DNA from: Ailurus styani
Taxonomy: Eukaryota > Chordata > Mammalia > Carnivora > Ailuridae
Length of the DNA stretch: 64,000 nt
NCBI GenBank assembly: GCA_002007465.1
Contig: LNAC01000136.1
Location: 403,104-467,103, forward strand
Reading direction: 5' to 3'
Positions 22,395-33,575 of the stretch are shown piece by piece. Under the pieces are notes generated by a model, which did no database searches, was not told where the DNA came from, and saw nothing but the letters and a program-made list of their open reading frames with translations. The translations under genes and the position numbers were made by a program. Within the stretch, counting starts at the first letter, position 1, and every line of letters starts with the position of its first letter.

Positions 22395-22920
22395 AATCCT
22401 CTGCTGAGAGCCATCCGGGGGCTTCCCCTTGGAGTAGAAGCTGAAATTGTAGCGGATCTCCTGGTCCTCTGCCTCCTCCCTCCCTGCCTCCATCGTTCCC
22501 TGACATGGTCTCCTTCTGCTCTTCTCTTCCCTGACTCTGCTCCTTCTCCCATCTGCCTTGGTGTTCCTGGCACGCATCAGCTTCCTTTCTGTGTTTTAGG
22601 ACTTTGCCTTTGAGGTATGCCCGTCCTGGTCTGCTCCCCCACCCCAAGCAGCCTGGTGCGATCCCTCCTCTCTTGCAAGCCTTGACTTGAGTCGTGACAT
22701 TGAGGACTCCCCCGTGGCAACTCTAACCTGCTGCTATGAGCTTTTGCTATTTTACATCCTGTACATTGATTGGCCTGATGTCTGTCTCCCCCTGCTACAA
22801 GCTCTACGCGAGGTTTGGTCTGTTTGGTGTTTTGCTAGAGCCCGTGTGCCGAGAATGGGACCCGACACAATAGACTCGACACCAGCAAGTACTGGTGGCC
22901 AGGTGAATGAGTGAATGGCT
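22395..22920 (+). mobile_element. L2 (LINE-2) 3' end, nearly 0.5 kb
   Basis: 'GAGAGCCATCCGGGGGCTTC', 'CTGAAATTGTAGCGGATCTC', 'GGACTTTGCCTTTGAG', 'GATGTCTGTCTCCCCCTGCTA' (21-base match trimmed here to its core TGTCTGTCTCCCCC) and the end 'GGCCAGGTGAATGAGTGAATG' follow the L2 consensus in order, heavily diverged. Confidence 0.7.
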
Positions 22921-22975
22921 GTGGACCCCCGAGAGAGATTCACAGGAGCATGGCACCGCGTCATTGGCAGACCTC

Positions 22976-22980
<5 letters not shown>

Positions 22981-23006
<26 letters not shown>

Positions 23007-23197
23007 TTTTTTTTTAGGTTTTATTTATTTGACACACAGAGAGATTACAAGTAGGCAGACAGGCAGGCAGAGAGAGAGAGGAGGAAGCAGGCTCCCAGCT
23101 GAGCAGGGAGCCCGATGCAGGCCTCGATCCCAGGACCCTGAGATCATGACCTGAGCCGAAGGCAGAGGCTTTAACCCACTGAGCCACCCAGGCGCCC
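22981..23197 (-). mobile_element. CAN-SINE, 'GAGGCTTTAACCC' subtype, with (TTTC)n tail
   Basis: (TTTC)n and T-run tail, 'TTACAAGTAGGCAGACAGGC', 'GCAGGCCTCGATCCCAGGACC', 'GAGGCTTTAACCCACTGAGCC', 'AGGCGCCC'. Target-site duplication GGCAGACCTCCTTTC (ends 22980) / GACAGACCTCCTTTC (23198-23212). The tail microsatellite merges with the target site's final TTTC. Confidence 0.95.
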
Positions 23198-23390
23198 GAC
23201 AGACCTCCTTTCGACACTTGTGTCAGGTGGGGATGTCCCACCCTCCTCTCTCACCAAGAGTGAATCAGAGTGTCTGGTTTTGCTAGGCATGTTTTACTCT
23301 GACATTCCTTAAAACATGGAACCTAGATAGGATTCTCAACTGCAAGAAAAATTTTCCAGCCTAATTGACTTCAAGCATTTCAGAAGTCTT

Positions 23391-23589
23391 TTTTTTTTTT
23401 TAAGATTTTATTTATTTATTTGACAGAGAGAAACACAGCGAGAGAGGGAACACAAGCAGGGGGAGTGGGAGAGGGAGAAGCAGGCCTTCCACTGAGCAGG
23501 GAGCCTGATGTGGGGCTCAATCCCAGGACCCTGGGATCATGACCTGAGTTGAAGGCAGGTGCCTAACGACTGAGCCACTGAGGCGCCCC
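23391..23589 (-). mobile_element. CAN-SINE, 'GCAGGTGCCTAACGACTG' subtype
   Basis: 'AAGATTTTATTTATTTATTTG', 'GGAACACAAGCAGGGGGAG', 'GGGGCTCAATCCCAGGACC', 'AGGCGCCCC'. Target-site duplication GCATTTCAGAAGTCTT (23375-23390) / GCATTTCATAAGTCTT (23590-23605). Confidence 0.95.
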
Positions 23590-23605
23590 GCATTTCATAA
23601 GTCTT

Positions 23606-23969
23606 AAAGGTAGTCACCCAGAAGCTTCCATGGGCTAGTGACTCTGCAGACCCAGAGAAAGACTCAAGATGATATTGACCCTTACGTAGTTTGCACGATG
23701 CTGCTTGTAGGTGATAAGCCAAATGAAGGCAGAGCTGCGTATAGAATTAGTATTGGTTTCGCTACCCCAACAGCATGTTGGCCAGTGAAGAATAGAAAAC
23801 TAGGTCAGACTACCCAGTATGTACATCCAGCAGGGAAGGAGAACAGCTGACTCTCCCATTGGAGACCAGACTGGAGACGCACATCACAGTGGTGGTAACC
23901 AGCTTCGAGGGATGAGACCTTTGCACCTTTGGGATCTTAGGTAGTTTCCATCACTTAAAAAATATTTCT
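23606..23969. other. Unique DNA
   Basis: Short stretch between SINEs with one 70-codon frame and no motif. Confidence 0.35.
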
Positions 23970-24085
23970 GGGGCACCTGGTTGGCTCAGTCAGTAGAGCA
24001 TTCAATTCTTGATCTTGGCGTTGTTAAGTTTGAGCCCCACCCTGGGTTCTGTAGAGTTTACTTAAAAAATAAATAAATAAATCTT
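23970..24085 (+). mobile_element. Short CAN-SINE variant, forward
   Basis: 'GGGGCACCTGGTTGGCTCAG', 'GTAGAGCATTCAATTCTTG', 'TTTGAGCCCCACCCTGGG', (AAAT)n end. Flanks AAATATTTCT / AAGTATTTCT. Confidence 0.92.
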
Positions 24086-24094
24086 TTACGAAAG

Positions 24095-24245
24095 TATTTC
24101 TTTGACCACGTGCCAGGTACTATGTTAAGAGGTAGGGATGCAGTGATAAATAACAGAGTAAGATCCCTATCCTCATGGAGCTTCCAAGAAAGTGGGGAAA
24201 GCAGACATTTAACCAGGACATGTATAAATAAATAGAAACTCGTGA
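24095..24245 (+). mobile_element. Ancient interspersed repeat, class uncertain
   Basis: 'CACGTGCCAGGTACTATG', 'GATGCAGTGATAAATAACAG', 'ATCCCTATCCTCATGGAGC' match the ubiquitous mammalian pattern '…TGTGCCAGGCACTGTG…CCCTGCCCTCATGGAGCTT'. I recall it as an L2/L3-age element but cannot fix the family. Confidence 0.55.
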
Positions 24246-27047
24246 TCAAAACTCTGGAAAGAAAAAAAAAGAATAAAATAGGCAGTGTTGAGAGGGAGTC
24301 ACGGAGGGAGGGGCCAGGGCGGAGGTCTTCTAGCAACTCAAACTTAACCTTTGAGTAGGTGTGAGAGTCCTGCTACAGAGATGGTTTTTATATTGTTCCT
24401 AGTAATAGCCACAGTGAGCCTCAAAGGTCACGTCCACATCTCTGTAACAGGGGAAACACTATTGGGAAGTTCGTAAGATGCAGAGGTTCTAGGAAGACAA
24501 TGGCAGTTTATATCAGGCTAACAGTGTTGCTGAGAGTGACAGGGTTCTGTTGCACGGAGTGTGTGTTATGTGTGCAAACAGCACGTATGACAGCGTATCC
24601 GGGCAGCAGCTATGTGACAAGGGGGAGGGGGGGCGGTGGCTGTAATCCACCCGGCGGAAGAATAAGCAAACACGGATGTGGACTTGCAGCCGTGCTGGGA
24701 AATTCTGGGAAGGAGCAGCAGCAGTTGGGGTGGATTATACTGTTTGGGTTAGGGCGTCTTGGTGTTTCAAACAGTGAGGCTGTGTAAAGTCAGACCGTTC
24801 CGGGAAAAAACAAAAATAGGAGAAAAATCTTCATGCCGAATCAAGAAGATCAAAGTTGGTTTAAATTTGGCTTGAAAGATGCTGGTTTTTAAAGACTCGC
24901 TTGCATTACTGTAGCAACACCCAGCTGCTTACAGGGCTTTGTGCTGTGAAGGTTAATCCCTTGTACCTGTTAACAGTGTGTAGGATTCTGAGTGGCAGTC
25001 AGCCGTTCTTTACCGTGTGGAATACGGGTTTCTGCAAAAATGACTGCTCACAATTAATTTCTTCGGCGTTAGAGAAGGTGCTGTGTGTTTCCATAGGAGG
25101 AAAAACCAAACCAAACCACAGATTGTTTTGAAAACCATTTTGGAGCAAGTGGTGTCTGCCCATGCCATAGAATTCCCATTTCTCTGCCCTGGTGTGTTGG
25201 GGCCCTCAAATGGTAGCCCACTTAATTTTGGAAGTCTCTGCCTTCTCCCCTCAGCTCTTAGACGCCTGCGTACACGCTGGAGGATCGTTCCGATGCGGAC
25301 TTGGAAACTTGGTCTCTTTGCGGACTTCAGTAGTAAATCAGGGAATTTTTTTCTCCCTGGCTCTGCTTAAAATATGAAAGGAACCGCTGCATCAGACACC
25401 TGTACCAGAATCTCCTCCAAGGCTTAACCTGCGGGTTCCTGGGAGGCTTCCTGCCTGGAAAACTCAGGGATTCAGATGGGAATTAGCGTTGCAGCTCCCT
25501 GCCTGCAGGTTCTTGGGACGACCTAATTATCATGACTTCATCCCATACGTTGGAACATTATTGTGATAATTCTGTGGTGGCAGAGAGCAACAGAAGCTTC
25601 AACAAATCCTCTTCAGGGCTCTAGCCTGTACTTACCTGAAAGGTTACTCATAGCTGCTTTTTTTTTTTTTTTTAATTTTGACCCAGTTTCTTTTCAGAAT
25701 AGATTGGCAATTTACCTGTCTATTCTCCATGGGCCAGCTTGTAGGGATGTGATGTTATGTGATGGGGATTTATTTTTTCATGATGGTTAAGATATTTTAA
25801 GACAGTAAAAGGCATATTAATTTACAAATGCGTTCTGAAAAAAATAAAAATAAAATGAAGGTATCCTTTTAGGAATCTTCTATTTCCCAAGGACTTGGCT
25901 AAGGATTTCATGAGGTCTGTAAGGCACTTCATAGTCACCGCAGTCATACAGGAAGCTCCCCTGAGATTCAGCAACTTCCTGTCGGCGCTCTCCTTGGCTG
26001 CCTGACCACTGGTCTAGCTGTTGTTTTTCTGTTTGCATATCAGACAGTGATCGAGGATGATGTTCGAGGGGAGGGAAATCGTCCTTGGATGAAGGGATGA
26101 AAGTTCATCCTTTGTGTTCTGTATTCCCCGATGCTGAGCAAAATGACCCATGCGCAGTGGATCCCAGCCAAGCCTGCCGTTTCCTACGTTAGGTTCAGGC
26201 TGTTAGTTCCCAGAGAGCTCCCCAAGAGAGTGGGACGGAGTGAATGGTCATTTGAGTCACCAAAGTCTCCTACGGAGGATACCAAAGCCAAGACCAGACA
26301 TGCCAGTTGGATGCTGATTTTACATGTCTAGATCACTGGTCGATTTGCTGGGTTTCCATAAAGTGCAAGAAAGTGGCCAACCCCGTGCTGCAGGCAGCAG
26401 GGCCTGGAGAGAAGCTAAGCGCACAGCTACCAGCTGCGAGGAGTGAGGCAAACAGCTCTTTGAAGGGGCCCAAGGCCACACCAGTGGTCCAGGGTCCACT
26501 GGAGAAGGGAGAGGAGGGCGCGGAGGGTGTGAGGAGGCGTCTCTCAGCAGGCTAAGAGCTTGGAGAAGGGTGGTGGAGATGCCCTGAGGCTCCCCACTGA
26601 GGCGTTGGGAGGTGAGTAAGCAGAACACCTGCCCATTCCCTTAGATTTCTCGCCCCTCCAACTGGCTACCCCCAGGTAGGGCCCTTTACAGAAGAACCTT
26701 TAAAGAAAACGGTGCAGTTGCTCTCTGGAAACATGACGCTGATGCTCAGCTCTCTATAAATATATACTAAGTAAGTGTTACTACCCTACGCGAGTTCCTG
26801 CTATTACACAGAATTAGCTGCTAAGGTAAAAACAATGCCTGTCCCTCCGTGGGAGGTGTTGGCACAGTTTCTTCGGAGTTTCGTCCGTCAGTGTGGCCGA
26901 GTGCAGGATAGTTTAAGTATTTGAAGAATTCAAGCACTGGTCTGTTGCGCAGGTACCAAGGAGAGACCCAGCCACCAACTTTCTTTACGGTGCTTCTAAA
27001 AACACTTGTCTTGTTTACACTTTTATTGTTTTTGGCTTTTGGTGTTT
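24246..27047. other. Mostly unique DNA, no gene called
   Basis: Includes GC-richer DNA at 26350-26630. There a 60 nt stretch, 26551-26610, sits between a decent acceptor (CTCTCAGCAG|G) and a good donor (GAG|GTGAGTAAG) and has one open frame, but nothing else supports an exon. Region 25370-25560 may hold another very old repeat. Confidence 0.35.
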
Positions 27048-27243
27048 CAGTTTTTAGTTTTATGTATTCATTTTTTTAAAAGATTTTTTTTATTTGAGAG
27101 AAAGAGCATGAGTGGCGGGGGGGAGTGACGAGCAGACTCCCCGCCGAGCGTGGAGCCTGGACGTGGGGCTCTGTCCTGGGACCCTAAGATCACGGCCTGA
27201 GCAGGAGACAGATGTTCAGCCCTCTGAGCTACCCAGGTGCCCC
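27048..27243 (-). mobile_element. CAN-SINE, older, diverged
   Basis: 'TTTTTTAAAAGATTTTTTTT' tail region, 'GTGGGGCTCTGTCCTGGGACC', 'TAAGATCACGGCCTGAGC', 'CTACCCAGGTGCCCC'. Target-site duplication TTGGCTTTTGGTGTTT (27032-27047) / TTGGCTTTTGGTTTTT (27244-27259). Confidence 0.9.
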
Positions 27244-27689
27244 TTGGCTTTTGGTTTTTTAAGACACAGAATCAAGCACTCGATCCAGGGAAAGGATTCT
27301 TTAATGAGAATGCATTTTTCACTGCTGTGCAATGAATATTTGATGGCTTTTTTTTTTTGCCTTGAAACGGTGAGGTGCTGTAAGTACCTCTGAAAAAGCT
27401 TTTCATTCAGTTCACGTTACTTGTTAGAAAAGGCCGATGTTTGTCTACCCATTAGAAGGCATGGCTCTAGTCTCCCTTCCCCTACATTGGATGTGTCCGT
27501 TTCTTAGATTCAGCCAACCCCACGAAGAGGTGTAGGGTTTCCATGTGAAAAATTCCTGTGAGGTTTCAGTAGCTCATAATGCTATTACCCTAATTGATCG
27601 GTCTTTAACCTGCTCACTTCTTAAATACGTTTCACTTTTTTTTTGTTTTTCGTTTTGCCAGCATCAGCAGTTAAATGGTTCCCTTTTTT

Positions 27690-27765
27690 TTGTAAATTGT
27701 GTCAGAAGTAGAATTTAAACCCAGGCCTCCTTATGAAGACCAGAATCATTTCCTTGTCATAAAAC
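27690..27765 (+). mobile_element. MIR 3' fragment
   Basis: 'GAATTTAAACCCAGGCCTCC' and the following bases match the MIR end '…GATTTGAACCCAGGTCT'. Confidence 0.5.
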
Positions 27766-29464
27766 TCTGAGAGTCGTGATAATGCTTCGCTAAAAGTATT
27801 CTAGAGCAGAGACTTCCCAGAAGCGTGCAGACACTGCGAGTGTGTATGAGATGCAACCGGAATGGTAGCCACTCTTGGCAGAGGTCATGTGATCTTCAGG
27901 GCCAGGAGTGGACAGCCGGTCCTGAGTTGTCGTCCTGGGGTGGTTTAGATGTGGTCCAGCCTCCAGGGAGGAACCCGAATCAAATACCGAGAGACTTCTC
28001 TACCTCAGGAGGCTAATAAACACAGAAGCCAGCACTCTCCTCAAACCTATCGAGCCAGTTAATTGTTAGATTTATAATTCCATAATTGATACTCTTATGG
28101 ATGGTTAGGCAGTTAACTAGCCATATGGAAATAATGTGGAATTATAATCAAGGTAGAACTGAACAGCAGAGTAAAAACTCAGCGGCTTTTTTGGCTTCTG
28201 GGCTATGGGGAAAAGGATCAGGACCAAGGATGAATACCTGGTTAGTAAGTACGTTCCTGAGAAGTGCCTAATGGCTTTTCCCTAAGACTAGGGATGCAAG
28301 AAATAACCATGAAATATGAGAGAAATGAGACTGAAGATAAGATTGGCAAAAAGGATGACTATTTTAAAACCATTGCAGCCCACTGGACTTTCACTTGGGC
28401 TGTACAACAGAACACGCAAGCCGTGAGTGGACGACCAGCCGTGAATTTACTTGATTCATAGTGAATGTGATTTTTGTGTCTCTGCATTTACATCTGCCTC
28501 AGTCTGCTTTGGGGTGCTGTAGCTGTCCCTCCCACCTGCCATCAAGGCTCCCCGCTGTGCCTTTTTGCAAGACAGGATTTTGTCAGTCGCTTCCTGCAAA
28601 GGAAATGCTCAGAAAGGTGTATGTTGCAGTGAATTTCCGAAGTAGTTGAAAATATCATCTTCATAAACAAAAGGACTGATTTTATTTTCTTTCTCCCTTC
28701 CCTTCTTCGGAGGATTAAAAATAAGAACATTGAAAGCTCTCCCCAGTTTTTCCCTGTCTTGACCGAATAAAAGAAATACTATCAGATGGCATAGCATTGG
28801 TGTGAGAAGAAATACAAAACAGGTTTAACATTAACCTTAGGGAGGAACAGTGGAAGACCAATAAAATGATGAAAGAAAAGGCTGACTAATAATATTACGT
28901 ACTGGTATAATTAAATAAATATGGAAAATTTTCATGCATTTAGATGGTGGTCTAGATCCTAACACTTCACCACTCACTTTCAAATAGAAGCTATTTTTGT
29001 AAGCATGTAGGAGTCCAGTAATATCATTTTGGCTAGAAATCATTTTAAGTTTACATCACTGATATAGATGGATGCAAGGAAATTAAAGAAGAGAATGTTT
29101 AGATTTCAGAGAGTGAATTCTGTGTAACTGTGAGAGGTGGAGCTTGGAATATTGCCACAGTTTGGGGGAAGACGTTTTAGTGACACCATGTTTTCTGTCC
29201 ATGATTCTTACATACACTCACAGACACAGACACACACACCATGTGGGAGTAGTCATTGTCCAGAATTCTAGAATTCACAATTTTGTAACCAGCTTATAGA
29301 GATAGTCATACAACATCTTTTTCTTTTTTTTAACCATACATTTGAATAAATTGTGAATTATGGATTTGTTTTCTTTTTACTAATAAAGTGGTATCTCTTG
29401 GAATGACTTCTTAATTGTCCGTGGTAAGGTATATCTTGCTGGTCAAAACATCTCACTATATCCT
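27766..29464. other. Unique DNA, no confident gene
   Basis: Two short + frames (28086-28271, 28264-28461) lie in different phases with no known motif. A short (CA)-rich tract lies at 29220-29240. Confidence 0.35.
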
Positions 29465-29660
29465 GGGGTGCCTGGGTGGCTCAGTTGGTTAAGCAGCTGC
29501 CTTTGGCTCAGGTCGTGATCCCAGATGGAGTCCCACATTGGGCTCTCTGCTCAGTAGGGAGTCTGCTTTCCCTCTCCCTTTGCCCCTTTCCCCTGCTTGC
29601 ACGTGCTCTCTCTCTCTCTCTCTCTCAAATAAATAAATAAAAGTCTGTAAAAAAAAAAAA
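29465..29660 (+). mobile_element. CAN-SINE, forward
   Basis: 'GGGGTGCCTGGGTGGCTCAG', 'CTGCCTTTGGCTCAGGTCG', 'CTGCTCAGTAGGGAGTCTGC', (CT)9, (AAAT)n, poly-A. Confidence 0.94.
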
Positions 29661-29857
29661 CCCAACTTACCGTATCTTAATATAAGGTCAAGTTCAGAAT
29701 TACAATCAAAGAAGGGACTTAAAAATTTTACTTTCCCAGCGAGTCTAATTACAAAAGGATTTTGTAGTAACATTGCCCATGACCAAATTTGTGGCTCGCA
29801 TTGTATGTCTTGTCTTTATTTTGTACATTTCTTTTAGTTTTATGATTAGATTCTTTT

Positions 29858-30028
29858 TAAAAAAAAATATCTGGGAGAGCAGCAGCAGAGGGAACAGCAG
29901 AGGGAGAAGGAGAAGCAGGCTTCTTGCTGAGCGGGGAGCCTGATGTGGGTGGGGCTCGATCCCAGGGTCCCGAGATCATGACTGAAGCCAAAGGCCGCCG
30001 CTTAACCGACTGATCCACTCAGGCGCCC
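29858..30028 (-). mobile_element. Older CAN-SINE, host of a nested insertion
   Basis: A-rich tail remnant, 'AGCAGAGGGAGAAGGAGAAG', 'GGGGCTCGATCCCAGGGTCC', 'CTTAACCGACTGATCC', 'AGGCGCCCC'. Its own target duplication is AGATTCTTTTT. The next SINE inserted exactly at its head. Confidence 0.88.
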
Positions 30029-30038
30029 CAAGATTCTT

Positions 30039-30249
30039 TTTTTTTTTTTTTTTTAAAGATTTTACTTATTTGACACAGAGAGAGATCGCAAGTAGGCAGA
30101 GAGGCAGGCAGAGAGGCAGGCAGAGAGAGAGGAGGAAGCAGGCTCCGTGCTGAGCAGAGAACCCTATGCGGTCCTCGATCCCAGGACCCTGAGATCATGA
30201 CCTGAGCCGAAGGCAGAGGCTTTAACCCCCTGAGACACCCAGGCACCCT
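30039..30249 (-). mobile_element. CAN-SINE, 'GAGGCTTTAACCC' subtype, nested at the edge of the previous one
   Basis: Poly-T, 'AAAGATTTTACTTATTTGAC', 'GCAAGTAGGCAGAGAGGCAG' with the GGCAG block reiterated, 'GAGGCTTTAACCCCCTGAG', 'AGGCACCC'. Target-site duplication GCCCCAAGATTCTT (30025-30038, and again ending 30263) includes the last bases of the older SINE, which dates this insertion as later. Confidence 0.94.
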
Positions 30250-30407
30250 GCCCCAAGATTCTTAATACTTGCCCACCATTCCCCTCTTCTATTCCTGNCT
30301 GAGATCATGACCTGAGCCGAAGGCAGAGGCTTTAACCCCCTGAGCCACCCAGGCACCCTGCCCCAAGATTCTTAATACTTGCCCACCATTCCCCTCTTCT
30401 ATTCCTA
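30189..30407. repeat. 109 bp segment repeated across an N (30298)
   Basis: 30189-30297 and 30299-30407 both begin 'CTGAGATCATGACCTGAGCC' and run through 'CCCCTCTTCTATTCCT'. I see two differences (GAGACACC versus GAGCCACC, and the last base). The N lies exactly between. Two mismatches could be haplotype variation or consensus error. Confidence 0.9.
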
Positions 30408-30504
30408 GGACCTAGATAAATACAGCTTGATGCATGGTCTTCATTTATTATAGCTCATCGGAGAGGAGCTTGATCCTGGACGTGTAGGATCTTGTGTTAC
30501 CAGC

Positions 30505-30745
30505 ACTGATTTATAAGCTCCAGGGACTGTGTTACGGTGACCGTCTTATTTTGTCTTCACAGTACCCCTGTGTGAAAGAGCTGGTATTTTGCTGGCTTAC
30601 AGATCAGGAAACAGGTTCTCAGAGCCTCAGTGTCTCTCCCGAGGCACACAGTCAGACGGCAAGGAAAGGAGCTTACCCAGGATTTAAACTCAGCTTCGTC
30701 TTACCCCCAGACCGTGGCTCTTTTGACTGTGCTACATCGCTTTTC
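30505..30745 (+). mobile_element. MIR SINE, well preserved
   Basis: 'CAGTACCCCTGTGTGAAAG', 'TTACAGATCAGGAAACAGG', 'CAGAGCCTCAGTGTC', 'GAGGCACACAGTCAGACGGC', 'CAGGATTTAAACTCAG' match MIR in order. The frame at 30494-30751 lies within it and is not a gene. Confidence 0.85.
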
Positions 30746-30875
30746 CTGTAACTTCACCTATTTCAGAAATTAATTTATCTCCCGGAACAAGCAATTTTCT
30801 CTCTGCTAGGTGTTATGACCTATTTTCTGTTTCGTAACATTGCCAAGGACATCATTTAAGACTGTGTATGTTTTT

Positions 30876-31074
30876 ATTTTATTTATTTAAAAGATTTTAT
30901 TTATCTGTTAGAAAGAGAGCAGGAGTCGGGGAAGCGGCAGAGGGAGAAGGAGAAGCAAACTCCCTGCTGAGCAGGGAGCCTGCCGAACCCTAACTTCAGC
31001 TCCAGCCCTGGCCCTGGGATCAGGGCCTGAGCCCAAGGCAGATGCTTCACGGACTGGGCCACCCAGGCGCCCCT
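30876..31074 (-). mobile_element. CAN-SINE, older
   Basis: 'TTTATTTAAAAGATTTTATT', 'CAAACTCCCTGCTGAGCAGG', 'CCACCCAGGCGCCCC'. Target-site duplication ACTGTGTATGTTTTT / ACTATGTATGTTTTT (31077-31091). An unusual block 'GAACCCTAACTTCAGCTCC' replaces the common 'GATGTGGGGCTCGATCC'. Confidence 0.93.
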
Positions 31075-31091
31075 ACACTATGTATGTTTTT

Positions 31092-33302
31092 AATTGTTTG
31101 TCAGCATGTCCCTGTTTTGTTTATTACTGTTTCTTTGCTCAAAAATCATGTAGTTAAGAAGCTAAGTCACTTAGCCAGCCTACACATAGGAAAAAAAAGA
31201 AAAAGGAGCCTTGCCTGGGAGGGCACCAGCCCATCCCTTGGGCATCTGCCTTGGAGCATTTGGGCCTCAGGGGTGCTCGTTCTTGGCTTAATTGTTTAGC
31301 TCAGTAACTGTTCCCTGGGCTTTTGCAGCTGTGCATTTCTTTATTAGAAAGGGATGAATATCAGATTGTATTGAGGCCATATGAATGTAGTTTTGATTAA
31401 AAAAAAAAAAACCACCTGGGCTCAAGTATCAACTAGGACAGGTGGATAATCAAGGAATCATTTCCTAATTTTTTTAATGTAAAAATAAAAGCAACCTAAG
31501 AGGTGGTCTCATATAATTTTGAGTGTTTTGTGCAGTGTAAGAAAAGAGAACCGTTTGACCTTGAGGTTTAGCCAGGTTCACTGACATAGGATAAGTCATA
31601 GAAGTAAATAGTATTTACTTCTCCAGGAATTGAGACGTGCTCTTGGTCCTGCAGGAAGTAATGTTAGCGTAGTCAGAATGTTGTAAATGTAGTTAAATAG
31701 TTCACCGGTTCATCTCCACCCAAGACAAGACTTAATTATAACTACAGAAAAAAAAAAACCACAAAACAAACCAAGGCTTAGACACCTCGCCAGTTTGGGG
31801 AGAGGGAAAGAGTGGACAGAAGTCCATGGCTAGACGGCAGGAGGGCGAGCGAGGCCAGAGAGGGATTCGTTGGGATGCTGATTTCCTCCTGCATGGTGGG
31901 ATGTCAAGATACACTGTGTAAGGCTGTTGAAACAAGAAACAGAGCTAACCAATTGAAGAGCTAAAAATAGTATAATCAAGAAAACTAGGGAAGAATTAGA
32001 GGTGAAGGAAGTGTGAATGAGTTAGATAGGAGGGAGGCAGGCGGGCAGTTAATAGATTCTGTCTGAGGCTGACAAATCAAGAAGAGATACAAGCCTATTT
32101 GGTTAAGCCGATAACCACAAGGACTGTAAAAACAATAATAATGGAAAGGAGTGCAAATGGGGACTGTGGGCTCAGGGACGCTTCCTTACCACTTATTGTC
32201 ACCTGTTTGGAAACATTTAACTGCAGATGCATTACTTTTAAGGTAATTTGAGAAGAAAAGATTTTAACAGCTGTGGATGCACAGTCTCAAGAACGCCTTT
32301 CCACATACCCTCTGCTGTCACCGCTGTCCCCAAGCTACCAGGGACTGCTGTCGCTAATGGCAGAGGGCTTGAGTTCCCAAAGAATCAGGACAATGGCAGG
32401 TTGGGCTGGGGTGGCAAACAGCTTACACCCACAGTCTCATTCAGCTCCTTTCATGTTTGGATCCTGCTCAAAATGTGGCAGAAAACGACCACCCTTCCCC
32501 AGACGTGCAAAGCAAAAGGCTCCTGCGGCTCGGCGGACCCTCCCTGCCAGGACAGCTTAGCACCGGTCCTCACTAACACCCCACCGCCTTGGGACCCTGC
32601 TTCCTCTGGTAGGATGCTGTGGCCCTCTGGAGCACGGATGCCTGCATTGCCTTTGTTTTCTCTGGTCTGAGGAGTGGCTGAGCTTCAGGGCACCGACTTC
32701 CTTCCAGGAACTTCCTGCAAGGGGAAATTTCGGCTTTTCTGCATGAACACTCCAAATGCCTGTGGGCCGAACAATGGCCACAGCAGTTGTTTTTCAAGGG
32801 ACTTGGTTTTGTTTTGACCTTGAGAAGTGTGGATTGTTGTGTTGGTGGCGCCTCCAGGTGGGCAGTCAAGGAAGGGCGTCGTGGGGGTAGGGGGGTAGGA
32901 GCGTCTGGACCATGACGACTGGCTTCTGCCATTTTCCCTCTCAGCCCGGGGCTGTGTGGCCCCGGGGACAGCCCTTCAGTACCAGATTTGGGGTGGGGAG
33001 TGGAGTCCAGCGAGCGACAGGGGGGAAGGAACGTTCTTGGGACTTCCTACCGGTAGCTCAGGGATGCACCGGACTCAGAAGGTTGTTTAAATAGATGCCT
33101 CTGTCCAGCGCGTCCCTCTTTGTCTCTCTCCAGCCACGTTTCTAAGTAATCCCGTCTTTGAGATACAAGAACTCCAAGGGGGCTCTTCTGAGGTTCCCCC
33201 AGCAGCTGGAAACCCTTGTCTACTGGTCGTGCCGCACGTTTCCCCATCCGGAGTTGAGCTGCTGTTGACTGAGGCTGGGGCTGCTAAACCCGCCGCCATG
33301 AT
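31092..33302. other. Unique DNA, GC-rich toward the end
   Basis: GC-rich 32240-33300 with overlapping frames on both strands (up to 140 codons) whose translations are proline/arginine-rich and unlike known families. No gene called. Confidence 0.35.
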
Positions 33303-33315
33303 TGGAGTGGGTGGT

Positions 33316-33316
33316 T

Positions 33317-33375
<59 letters not shown>
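33316..33375. repeat. (TTTA)n tetranucleotide run in a SINE tail
   Basis: About 14-15 TTTA units contiguous with the poly-A end of the adjacent SINE. The usual tail has three or four units, so this is an expansion and probably length-polymorphic. Confidence 0.95.
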
Positions 33376-33376
<1 letters not shown>

Positions 33377-33558
33377 AGATTTTATTTATTTATTTGACAC
33401 AGAGAGAGATCACAAGTAGGCAGAGAGGTAGGGAGAGAGAGGAGGAAGCAGGCTCCCTGCGGAGCAGAGAGCCCGATGCGGGCCTCGATCCCAGGACCCT
33501 GAGATCATGACCTGAGCCGAAAGCAGAGGCTTTAACCGATGGAGCCACCCAGGCACCC
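33320..33558 (-). mobile_element. CAN-SINE, 'GAGGCTTTAACC' subtype
   Basis: (TTTA)n tail, 'AAAGATTTTATTTATTTATT', 'CACAAGTAGGCAGAGAGG', 'GCGGGCCTCGATCCCAGGACC', 'GGAGCCACCCAGGCACCC'. Perfect 17 bp target-site duplication TGGAGTGGGTGGTTTTA (33303-33319 and 33559-33575). Confidence 0.96.
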
Positions 33559-33575
33559 TGGAGTGGGTGGTTTTA

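Noticed and set aside
25630..25660. Strong minus-strand donor (CAG|GTAAGTACA)
   Set aside because: The sequence upstream on that strand is a poly-A run, so no acceptor defines an exon.
32248..32932. 140- and 119-codon frames on opposite strands
   Set aside because: They overlap each other in GC-rich DNA, with no domain and no splice context.
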